A DNA stretch of 64,000 nt, taken from positions 24,869,367 to 24,933,366 of the forward strand of contig NC_092087.1 in NCBI RefSeq assembly GCF_045679555.1, given 5' to 3'. Positions 47,740-59,700 of this stretch are shown piece after piece; position 1 is the stretch's first letter; every line of letters begins with the position of its first letter. This DNA is from Salvelinus alpinus (lineage: Eukaryota > Chordata > Actinopteri > Salmoniformes > Salmonidae). Below the pieces are notes generated by a model. The model did no database searches and was not told the DNA's origin. It worked only from the letters and a program-made list of their open reading frames with translations. The position numbers were made by a program, and so were the translations under genes.

Positions 47740-50700
47740 ATGAGTTGGTTCAGTTCTACCCAACTGTCAAGCTTTGCCAAACAAGCTTTGACAACAGCTC
47801 AGAAGTCCATCGACCGAGTACTGGACATTAAAGAAGACGAATGGGGTGACACAGTGGTAATGCCTTATGACGGTAGGTAAAGTAACGTTATCTAACTAGC
47901 TAGCTTAGCATGTCAGTGTGCTGTTGTTTTGGGGTCAACATTATACAACCTTTTTCGTTTGAACATTATTTATGAATTGATGTGATTACCTATGGAAGCA
48001 AGACACTAGTCATCTTGATAAGGAAGGTAGTCATAAAGAGGTGTATAATGTACTCTACCCAATAAAGCTAATATTTGATATGCTTTGGAGTTTATATGAC
48101 CTTATCTTCTCGACATTAACCAACAAGGGTTTTCACGTTAGATCTACCAGGGAAGACTCCATTGAGTGGTGGATGGGGGATGACACAATGGGACTCTACC
48201 CCGGAGGAATGCACCACAACTCTCCCCCCATCATCTGAGGCCATCACGACCCCTGTCACCCGCATGGTTGTGGATGAAACAGAGAACTTCTTCAGTGCTT
48301 TTCTGCCCTCAGGAGAGCTCCAGGGTGTTATGGACACCCAGGTTGTCTCTGTGCCGCCCACCAAGTCCCACAGGCGGCCACAGGAGAAGGATGAGGAGGA
48401 CAAGGATACTGTGGTTAAGGATGACGTGGACCCTCACAAGACAGGCCTGACAGAGACCAACAGACTGGAAGACCAGGAAGCTACTGAGAACCAGGCTGTC
48501 CTGATTGAGTCCTCAAGTCTATGGTCTTCCTCTGAAATCGTTCTCGTTCAGACACCAGACCCTCCAGTCCTGGCTCAGGGTGATTCTCCTGATGACACTG
48601 ACAGTCCACTAATCAGTGAGAGCTGGATAGAATCAACTGTGGATGATACAACTGCTGTTTCTGAGGATGCACAAACCGAACGACCATTTACTCCCTCAGA
48701 AACCCAACCTGATTATGATGATCACATCTCTGAACCCACCGTCAACACTGAACTGGAGCCCCCCTTCAATCCATCTCCTCCCACACCCCCTAGGGAAATC
48801 TTATTGGAGGCCAAAGACCCCAAAGCGGGGGACAGGCAGAGTGACACACCCTCCCCTAAATCGGAGGACAGACAGAGCAACACCCCCTCCCCTCCTGTCA
48901 GCGCCTTCTCCTCAGGCACCTCCACCACCAGTGATATTGAGGTTTTGGACCATGAGAGTGTACAGAGTGAGAGTTCAGCCAGTTCCAGGCAGGAGATAGC
49001 AGAGGCCAAAGCAGGCCTCCACCTGATGCAGGGCTCCTTCCAGCTTCTCTCAGCCTCTGCCTGTGGGGACTTCCCCCGCTTGGAGGACTACCCCAAGCTG
49101 ACCGAGAGCTGTGGATCCTCCTCAGATGCCTTTGAACGCATCGACTCGTTCAGCATGCAGTCCCTGGACAGCCGCAGTGTCAGCGAAGTCAACTCTGATG
49201 ATGAGATCCCAGGGAGCCGGACGCTGGCATCTGTCACCGCAGGGCCCACGCCTTCGCCGCCTGTCAGAGTGGCAACCACTGCACAGGAACGGGAAGAAGA
49301 AGAGGAGGAGGAGCAGCAGCAGGAGGAGGAAGAAGACGAGGAGGGGCTAACAGAAACAATGAAGGATCAGTCTCTGGATGAGAATGAGATGGAGGAGAGT
49401 GGTCGCAGTGCCACGCCTGTTAACAGCGAGCAGCCTGAGGACCTAATAGAACAGGAATCAGAGGCGGACGTCACGCTGTCAGGTCCCACCCCTGGCCATG
49501 AGGAACAGTTACCCCCACCAATAACGGAAGAGAAAAGAGGGGTGTCAACATGTCAGATTCTGGAGCTTCAAAAGGTAACACACCTGTTCAGAACACGACC
49601 TTTGTAACAACACTTTTTAATGAACTGCTTGTGTGTGCGTGAGTTGGTGTGTCCCTTTTTTTAAATACCAACGCCTGGGGAGCAGAATAGTAAAACACTT
49701 GGTTGGACAATCCTGTTCATATGCCAAAGTAAATAGTCACTGTGGATAAGATGCATTCCCCCAAACCATCATGAATTAAACAATGTGCACCTCAATTTGA
49801 ACAACACATTTGATGGAGACTGTGAGACAAGAATTAAGTACTAATCATTTATTAAGGTGCCTTATCAGTGTTTTCAATGCGTTGGTTTGTGGAAAATCAT
49901 TTATTTGTAGGTAATTGATGAGCTGTCAAGCCGCCTTGAGAAGAGGGAGTTACAGCTGCTGTCAGTCAGCAAAGACAAGGCCAGGCTGGAGGAGGAGTGT
50001 GACAACCTTAAAGAGTGAGTATAAAGATCCTGACAATGTGTAAAACCCATGTCTGAAATGCATTGTCAGAGCAGAAAGAAGCATTCTCCAAACACACCTA
50101 TACACTGAGTGTAGAAAACATTAGGAACACCTTCCTAATATTAAGTTACATCCCCTTTTGCCCTCAGAACAGCCTCGTGGGGGCATGGACTCAATAAGGT
50201 GTCAAGCGTTCCACAGGGATGCTGGCCCATGTTGAGTCCAATGCTTCCCACAGTTGTGTCATGTTGGCTGGACGACCTTTGGGTGGTGGACCGTTGTTGA
50301 TACACACAGGAAACTATTGAGCGTACAAAACCCAGCAGCATTGCAGTTCTTGACACACTCAAACCGTTGTGACTGTCACCTGCTACCATACCCTGTTCAA
50401 AGGCACTTAAATATTTTGTCTTGCCAATTCACCCTCTGAATGGCACACATGCACAATCCATGTCTTAAGGCATAAAAATCCTTCTTTAATCTGTCTCCTC
50501 CCCTTCATCTACACTGATTGAAGTGGATTTAACAAGTGACATCAGTAAGAGATCATAGCTTTCACCTGGTCAGTCTTTGTCATAGAAAAAGTAGGTGTTC
50601 CTAATGCTTTGTACACTCAGCATGCTCTATAGACGGGTTGGCTGACGAAGTCACAAAAATGATACACAAAGCCTGAAGCTGTGCTTTGTTATGATTCTGA

Positions 50701-53700
50701 ACGGTCAGATAGCTAGCAATAATGACAAGAATCTGTCATGTGGGGAATCACAGGTGTCTTGTTTCAATGCTAATATGGCCAAAATTTACTAGCAAACTAA
50801 CCAACAACTGTAATAATGTGCTAATTGTGCAAATGTATTTGTTTTCAATAAACATTTGGAGATGAAATATAAGTTACATGTTGTCAACAATCTAAGCCAA
50901 CCATGTTTGTTTTGCCCCATAGTTTCGCATGGGTCAGTTTTGTTTCTAAACAACTAACCCATCTATACATGAATAGTAAAGTAAATAGCAAATAGTTTGT
51001 CGGCCAATTTGTCCTCTTGGTTGTGTCTATGGTAAAGTATAGTCTATAGATAATGATGGTCCTTTAAGAGACTGAGACGTCTCTGTGTGTTGCAGTGAGG
51101 TGATAGGTCTTAAGGAGGAGAGTTCCAGTGTGCAGTCTCTGAAGGAGGAGTTCACTCAGCGCATCGCAGACACAGAGAGGAAAGCCCAGCTAGCGTGCAA
51201 GGAGAGGGATATTGCCAAGAAGGTAAAACACAAACCTATATCTCTATGTTTGTGCCAGGTATTACTGTCCCTGGTTACTTTACCCCCATAAGAATTGATT
51301 TAAGATCATTGAGTCAAATAACTGAAAATTAGTGACCATGATAGTCACGTTATGCACAAAGCCTTCTTCAAGAACATGCTCTCCAGTGTATTTTACTGTT
51401 ATGTTTCCTCCGGAGGAGATAAAGGGGATGAGGGAAGAGCTGTCCACCAGACTGAACTCCAACGAGACTATGGAGATCATCAGAGAGAAGGAGGAGCAGA
51501 TCCGCGAACTGCTGGAGGAGGGTGAGAAGCTGTCCAAGCAGCAGCTGCAGCACTCCAACATCATCAAGAAGCTGCGTGTGAAGGAGAAGGAGAGCGAGAC
51601 CAAAATCACCAAACAGAACAAGAAGCTGAAAGAGCAGGAGGAAGAGCTCAAACACCTACAGCAGGTCAGTGGAAATATATAATACCGTTCAAAAGTTTGG
51701 GGTCACTTAGAAACGTCCTTGTTTTTGGAAGAAAAGCATTTTTTTTTGTCCATTTTAAAATAACATCAAATTGATCATAAATACAGTGTAGACATTGTTA
51801 ATGTTGTAAATGACTATAGCTGGAAACGGTAGATTTTTAAAATAGAATATCTACGTAAGCCCATTATCAGCAACCATCACTCCAATGGCACGTTGTTAGC
51901 TAATCCAAGATTATAATTTTTAAAGGCTAAATGATCATTAGAAAACCCTTTTGCAATTGTGTTAGCACAGCTGAAAACTGTTGTTCTGATTAAAGAAGCA
52001 ATAAAACTGGCCTTCTTTAGACTAGTTGAGTATCTGGAACATCAGGATTTGGGGGTTCAATTACAGGCTCAAAATGGCCAGAAACAAAAAACTTTTGTCT
52101 GAAACTCATTAGTCTATTCTTGTTCTGAGAAATTAAGGCTATTCCATGTGAGAAATTGCCAACAAACTGAAGATCTCGTACAACTCTGTGTACTGCGCCC
52201 TTCACAGAACAGCGCAAACTGGCTCCATCCAGAATAGAAAGAGGAGTGGGAGGCCCCGGTGCACAACTGAGCAAGAGAACATGTACATTAGTGTCTAGTT
52301 TGAGAAACAGACGCCTCACAAGTCCTCAATTGGCAGCTTCATTAAATAGTACCCGCAAAACACCAGTCTCAACGTCAACAGTGAAGAGGTGACTCCGGTA
52401 TGCTGGCCTTCTAGGCAGGCATAATCCAGTTCCGGCACCGACAGAGATGGCCGCCTCGCTTCGCGTTCCTAGGAAACTATGCAGTATTTTGTTTTTTTTA
52501 TGTGTTATTTCTTACATTGGTACCCCAGGTAATCTTAGGTTTCATTACATACAGTCGGGAGGAACTACTGAATATAAGACAACGTCAACTCACCATCATT
52601 ACAACCAGGAATATGACTCTCCCGAAGCGGATCCTGTGTTTTGCGTTCCACCCAGTACAATGGATCTGATCCCAGCCGGCGACCCTAAACAACGACGCCG
52701 TAAAAGGGGCAAACGAAGCGGTCTTCTGGTCAGGCTTCGGAGACGGGCACATCGCGCTCCACTCCCTAGCATACTACTCGCCAATGTCCAGTCTCTTGAC
52801 AACAAGGTTGATGAAATCCGAGCAAGGGTAACATTCCAGAGAGACATCAGAGACTGTAACGTTCTTTGCTTCACGGAAACATGGCTCACTCGAGAGACGC
52901 TAACGGAGTCGGTGCAGCCAGCTGGTTTCTTCACGCATCGCGCCGACAGAAACAAACATCTTTCTGGTAAGAAGAGAGGCGGGCGTGTATGCCTTATGAT
53001 TAACGAGACGTGGTGTGATCATAACAACATACAGGAACTCAAGTCATTCTGTTCACCTGATTTAGAATTCCTCACAATCAAATGTCGACCGCATTATCTA
53101 CCAAGGGAATTCTCTTAGATTATAATCACAGCCGTATATATTCCCCCCCAAGCAGACACATCGATGGCCCTGAACGAACTTTATCTGACTTTATGTAAAC
53201 TGGAAACCAGGTCACAGAGGCTTCATTCATCGTAGCTGGGGATTTTAACAAGGCTAATCTGAAAACAAAACTCCCTAAATTCTATCAGCATATCGATTGT
53301 GCTACCAGGGCTGGTAAAACCTTGGATCATTGTTATACTAACTTCCGCGACGCATATAAGGCCCTCCCCCGCCCTCCTTTCGGAAAAGCTGACCACGACT
53401 CCATTTTGTTGCTTCCAGCCTACAAACAGAAACTAAAACAGCAAGCTCTCGCGCTCAGGTCTGTTCAACGCTGGTCCGACCAATCTGATTCCACGCTTCA
53501 AGAATGCTTCGATCACGTGGATTGGGATATGTTCCGCATTGCGTCCAACAACAACATTGACGAATACGCTGATTCGGTGAGCGAGTTCATTAGAAAGTGC
53601 ATTGACGATGTCGTACCCACAGCAACGATTAAAACATTCCCAAACCAGAAACCGTGGATTGATGGCAGCATTCGCGTGAAACTGAAAGCGCTAATCACTG

Positions 53701-56700
53701 CTTTTAACCAGGGCAAGGTGACCGGAAACATGACCGAATGCAAACAGTGTAGCTATTCCCTCCGCAAGGCAATCAAATAAGCTAAGTGCCAGTATAGAGA
53801 CAAAGTAGAGTCGCAATTCAACAGCTCAGACACAAGAGGTATGTGGCAGGGTCTACAGTCAATCACGGAATACAAAAAGAAAACCAGCCCCGTCGCGGAC
53901 AAGGATGTCTTGCTCCCAGACAGACTAAATAACTTTTTTGCTCGCTTTGAGGACAATACAGTGCCACTGACACGGCCCGCTACCAAAACCTGCGGGCTCT
54001 CCTTCACTGCAGCAGAGGTGAGTAAAACATTTAAACGTGTTAACCCTCGCAAGGCTGCAGGCCCAGACGGCATTCCCAGCCGCGTCCTCAGAGCATGCGC
54101 AGACCAGCTGGCTGGTGTGTTTAAGGACATATTCAATCAATCCTTATCCCAGTCTGCTGTTCCCACATGCTTCAAGAGGGCCACCATTGTTCCTGTTCCC
54201 AAGAAAGCTAAGGTAACTGAGCTAAACGACTACCGCCCCGTAGCACTCACTTCCGTCATCATGAAGTGCTTTGAGAGACTAGTCAAGGACCATATCACCT
54301 CCACCCTACCTGACACCCTAGACCCACTCCAATTTGCTTACCGACCCAATAGGTCCACAGACGACGCAATCGCAACCACACTGCACACTGCCCTAACCCA
54401 TCTGGACAAGAGGAATACCTATGTGAGAATGCTGTTCATCGACTACAGCTCAGCATTTAACACCATAGTACCCTCCAAACTCGTCATCAAGCTCGAGACC
54501 CTGGGTCTCGACCCCGCCCTGTGCAACTGGGTCCTGGACTTCCTGACGGGCCGCCCCCAGGTGGTGAGGGTAGGTAACAACATCTCCACCCCGCTGATCC
54601 TCAACACTGGGGCCCCACAAGGGTGCGTTCTGAGCCCTCTCCTGTACTCCCTGTTCACCCACGACTGCGTGGCCGTGCACGCCTCCAACTCAATCATCAA
54701 GTTTGCGGACGACACTACAGTGGTAGGCTTGATTACCAACAACGACGAGACGGCCTACAGGGAGGAGGTGAGGGCCCTCGGAGTGTGGTGTCAGGAAAAT
54801 AACCTCACACTCAACGTCAACAAAACAAAGGAGATGATTGTGGACTTCAGGAAACAGCAGAGGGAGCACCCCCCTATCCACATCGACGGGACAGTAGTGG
54901 AGAAGGTGGAAAGTTTTAAGTTCCTCGGTGTACACATCACGGACAAACTGAATTGGTCCACCCACACAGACAGCGTTGGGAAGAAGGCGCAGCAGCGCCT
55001 CTTCAACCTCAGGAGGCTGAAGAAATTCGGCTTGTCACCAAAAGCACTCACAAACTTCTACAGATGCACAATCGAGAGCATCCTGTCGGGATGTATCACC
55101 GCCTGGTACGGCAACTGCTCCACCCACAACCGTAAGGCTCTCCAGAGGGTAGTGAGGTCTGCACAACGCATCACCGGGGGCAAACTACCTGCCCTCCAGG
55201 ACACCTACACCACCCAATGTCACAGGAAGGCCATAAAGATCATCAAGGACAACAACCACCCGAGCCACTGCCTGTTCACCCCGCTATCATCCAGAAGGCG
55301 AGGTCAGTACAGGTGCATCAAAGCGGGGACCGAGAGACTGAAAAACAGCTTCTATCTCAAGGCCATCAGACTGTTAAACAGCCATCACTAACATTTAGTG
55401 GCCGCTGCCAACATACTGACTCAACTCCAGCCACTTTAATAATGGGAATTGATGGAAATTATGTAAAAATGTATCACTTAATATAATGTTTACATATCCT
55501 ACATTACTCATCTCATATGTATATGTATGTACTGTACTCTATATCATCTACTGCATCTTGCCATCTTTATGTAATACATGTATCACTAGCCACTTTAAAC
55601 TATGCCACTTTATGTTTACATACCCTACATTACTCATCTCATATGTATAGACTATACTATACTATCTACTGCATCTTGCCTATGCCGTTCTGTACCATCA
55701 CTCATTCATATATCTTTATGTACATATTCTTTATCCCTTTACACTTGTGTGTATAAGGTAGTAGTTGTGGAATTGTTAGGTTAGATTACTTGTTGGTTAT
55801 TACTGCATTGTCGGAACTAGAAGCACAAGCATTTCGCTACACTCGCATTAACATCTGCTAACCATGTGTATGTGACAAATAAAATGTGATTTGATTTGAG
55901 TTGCAAAGAAAAAGCCATATCTCAGACTGGCCAATAAAAAGGAAAGATTAGATGGGCAAAAGAACACACACTGAACAGAGGAACTCTGCCTTAGAAGGCC
56001 AGAATCCCGGAGTCGCCTCTTCACTGTTGATGTTGAGACTAGTGTTTTGCAGGTACTATTTAATGAAGCTGCCAGTTGAGGACTTGTGAGGCATCCGTTT
56101 ACAACATTAACAATGTTTACACTGTATTTCTGGTCAATTTAATATTTTAATGGACAACAAAATGTGCTAAGTGACCCCAAACTTTTGAACGGTAGTGTAT
56201 ATATTTTTAATTTTAAGGATTTTATTTGAAAATTCACATTACTTCAGTAGTCATCAGAAGTGTATCCTGATGCTGAAAGCCCATTTGATATTTAACCCTG
56301 CCTGGCTGTATATGTGTCTGTAGGTTCTGGATGAGAAGGAGGAAGTGGAGGAGCAGCACAGGGACAACATTAAGAAGCTGAACGTGGTGGTGGAGCGCCA
56401 GGAGAAGGACATTGTCAAACTCCAGAGTGACTCAGAGGAGCTCTTGGAAAACAACAGGAGCCTGCAGGCTGCCCTCGACAACTCCTACAAGTGAGGATAC
56501 ATTCTGTACTCCACTCTACTAGTGTAACTCGCACTGGTGAAATAATAACTCACTCCACCCTACTTTTCTAACTCTTGCTTCAGACGTGCAGATGTGCTTG
56601 TCATTTTGAAATCACACAAAGACATAACATTCTGACGGGTAAAGACGGTCACAGAAGCACCAACTCATACAGTATATCCAAGTCAGTGTAATGTGGCGGA

Positions 56701-59700
56701 AGTTAGCCAGAAGTTAAGAGCGTTGGGCCAGTAACCGAAAGGTCGCTGGTTTTAATCCCCGAGCGGACTAGTGAAAAATCTGTCGATAAGCAAGTCACTT
56801 AACCCTAATTGCTCCTTTAAGTCACTGTTGATAAGAGGATCTGTTAAATGACTAAAATGTAAATGTGTGTCTGTGATCTCAGGGAACTGGCTGCACTGCA
56901 CAAAGCCAAGGCTAGCCATGCCAGCGAGGCCCAGGAGGCTGCTCTGAGCAGGGAGACCCAGGCCAAGGAGGAGCTGGCTCTGGTCCTGGTGAAGGCCCAG
57001 GAGGAGGCCCGCATGCAGCAGGATGCTCTGGTCAACCAGGTGGCTGATCTGCGGCTGGCTCTGCAGAGGGCTGAACAGCAGCAGGCCAGGAAAGAAGACT
57101 ACCTGAGGGAGGAGATCAGTGACCTGCAGCAGGTAAGAGACACTCATGACTTATTTGGAGTTGACTGTAAGGGGAAGCCGTGCTTGTGTTAGGGGTCAAA
57201 GGTCACACACTGATGTGTTTGCTGGTTGTCTCCATAGAGACTGCAGGGGGCGGAGACCAGGAACCAGGAGCTGAGTCAGAGTGTTACCTCTGCAACGAGG
57301 CCGCTGCTCAGACAGATCGAGAACCTGCAGGCCTCGCTGGGGGGCCAGACAGCATCATGGGAGAAACTGGAGAAGAGCATCTCAGATCGACTAGGTTACT
57401 CTCAAAAGTTACTCTAGTTTGTAACAAGCTTTTTAAGAGTCTCCTCTGGACAACCGATTGCTCCTATTTAAATGTATTTTTATTTTTTATATGTAATTCC
57501 TTTAACCTCCCACCCTTTAACTCAACAGTGGAAGCACAGGCCCAGCTGGCTGTTGCCGTGGAAAAGGAGCGTGCAGCAACTGAGGAGCTGATGGCCATTA
57601 AGGCCCAGCTGGCCTCACTGGAGTCCCAGAATTCCCTGCTTCGACAAGAGAAAGGGCGTCTCCACGGTCAGCTGGACGCAGAGAAGACCAGGCGGGAGAA
57701 ACTGGAGGATGACAGCAGCAGGTACTGGAGGGCTTTTTTCATAGGTTCTGTGAGACTTTCACTGTTGCATAGTAGTCAGTTGCCTTTACTTTCCTTAAGG
57801 TGGACCTAGTGGCTATCCATTACAAAGCTTTGGAGCCTTTCCATTAATGGCCATTTCCTGTCATCCTTATGGTGTAGGGAGCATGTGGAGCTGGAGAATC
57901 TGAGGGGAGAGCACACTCGAACACAGGAGGAGGCCAAGAAGGAGAAGGTATGTTCTCTCCCCTGCCCTACTCACCCTGCAGTAATGGAACAACACTTCTT
58001 ACACATCTGTAACCTTCTCTGTTCCTCCCACCAGCTCCTCCTGACCAATCAGCTGGAGATGGAGAAAATGAAGGTGGAGCAAGAGAAGAAGAAATGCTAC
58101 CTAGCACAAGAGGCCCTGAAGGAAAAGGTAGATCTATTTATCAATGTAAGTTCTATATCAATGACCAGCCGTGTGTGTCTGTTCTTTAATCAATCTGTGT
58201 GGAGCGAGACTGGCCTGATGTATATGATGTTTCTCTGTCATTAGGAGCGGAAGATATTGGTTCACTCTGTGGGCGAGCCCCCAGCCTCATCCACCCCCTC
58301 CCTGTCCCGTTCCAGCTCCATCAGCGGGGTAGACCATGCCGGCCTGCACTCCTCCTTCTCCCAGGTACTTGCCACAGGCACACCTTTAACTCTTTCGTAC
58401 CCAGCCAGCCTACCATTTCTAGCCCTGTATTTGGGATGGTAACCTAGAAAGGTCTGTTTTTGTTTTGTTTATTACATGCAGCTAAGTAAGATGAATAGGG
58501 AACGTATGACAAAGGGACAAATCCTAACTAGTTTGCATATTTGGTTCATTTGAGGTTGGATGGTTAACAAGACAGACCTGTTTTGAATTTCATCAGGAGG
58601 ACTCTCTGGGTCACTCGTTGGGGACGATGACGATGTCTATGAGTGGGACCAACCTGTATGAGGCGGCTCGGCTCAGTGGAGGCTCCAGCATCATAGAGAA
58701 CCTGCAATCCCAGCTCAAACTCCGAGAGGGAGAGATAGCACAGCTACAGGTACCAGCTGCCTGTCTGACACTGCTTTCACCTTGCTTTGAGGACTACCAT
58801 TGGAAGTGTCCTACATGCACTTCTTTAAATGCCTTCTGCTTTTCAATGAAGTGTATGATTTATAAACATACTGTTGTTGAAAAACAATGCTTGCCAGGAT
58901 CTTACCTCTTGCTTCTCGTCTCCCTCCCTCTCTCTCATCCCTTTCTCCCTTAGCTGGAGATCGCTAGTCTGGAGAGGACTCGCTCGTCCATGGCGGAGGA
59001 GATGGTCAGATTGACCAATCAGAATGAGGAGATGGAGGACAGTGTGAAGGAGATCCCCACACTGAAAGTACAACTTCAGGTGAGGAGAGGATCAGTTCAT
59101 ACAAGTGCCACTAAGCCAGTGAAATACAAGTGCCACTAAGCCAGTGAAATACAAGTGCCACTAAGCCAGTGAAATACAAGTGCCACTAAGCCAGTGAAAT
59201 ACAAGTGCCACTAAGCCAGTGAAATACAAGTGCCACTAAGCCAGTGAAATACAAGTGCCACTAAGCCAGTGAAATACAAGTGCCACTAAGCCAGTGAAAT
59301 ACAAGTGCCACTAAGCCAGTGAAATACAAGTGCCACTAAGCCAGTGAAATACAAGTGCCACTAAGCCAGTGAAATACAAGTGCCACTAAGCCAGTGAAAT
59401 ACAAGTGCCACTAAGCCAGTGAAATACAAGTGCCACTAAGCCAGTGAAATACAAGTGCCACTAAGCCAGTGAAATACAAGTGCCACTAAGCCAGTGAAAT
59501 ACAAGTGCCACTAAGCCAGTGAAATACAAGTGCCACTAAGCCAGTGAAATACAAGTGCCACTAAGCCAGTGAAATACAAGTGCCACTAAGCCAGTGAAAT
59601 ACAAGTGCCACTAAGCCAGTGAAATACAAGTGCCACTAAGCCAGTGAAATACAAGTGCCACTAAGCCAGTGAAATACAAGTGCCACTAAGCCAGTGAAAT

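Larger units (their letters stand above)
51682..56198. mobile_element. Tc1-like element in tmf1 intron 5, split by a LINE
   Basis: Outer ends: ACCGTTCAAAAGTTTGGGGT/CACTTA at 51684 and the inverted TAAGTGACCCCAAACTTTTG/AACGGTAGTG at 56168-56198. Element sequence occupies 51682-52418 and 55899-56198. The LINE lies between, and the element reads through at the insertion (TTCTAGGCAG then AGTTGCAAAG). A minus-strand frame at 52017-52319 is a decayed transposase part. The same terminal sequence appears as a stray tip in LINE A. Confidence 0.88.

Noticed and set aside
48116-49279. Minus-strand open frames opposite tmf1 exon 2
   Set aside because: Shadows of the long coding exon with no recognisable content.
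56692-56864. tRNA gene
   Set aside because: Only boxes A and B are tRNA-like. The cloverleaf does not close and the body and AAATGT tail are those of a SINE; the same applies to 27813-28013 and 32488-32667.
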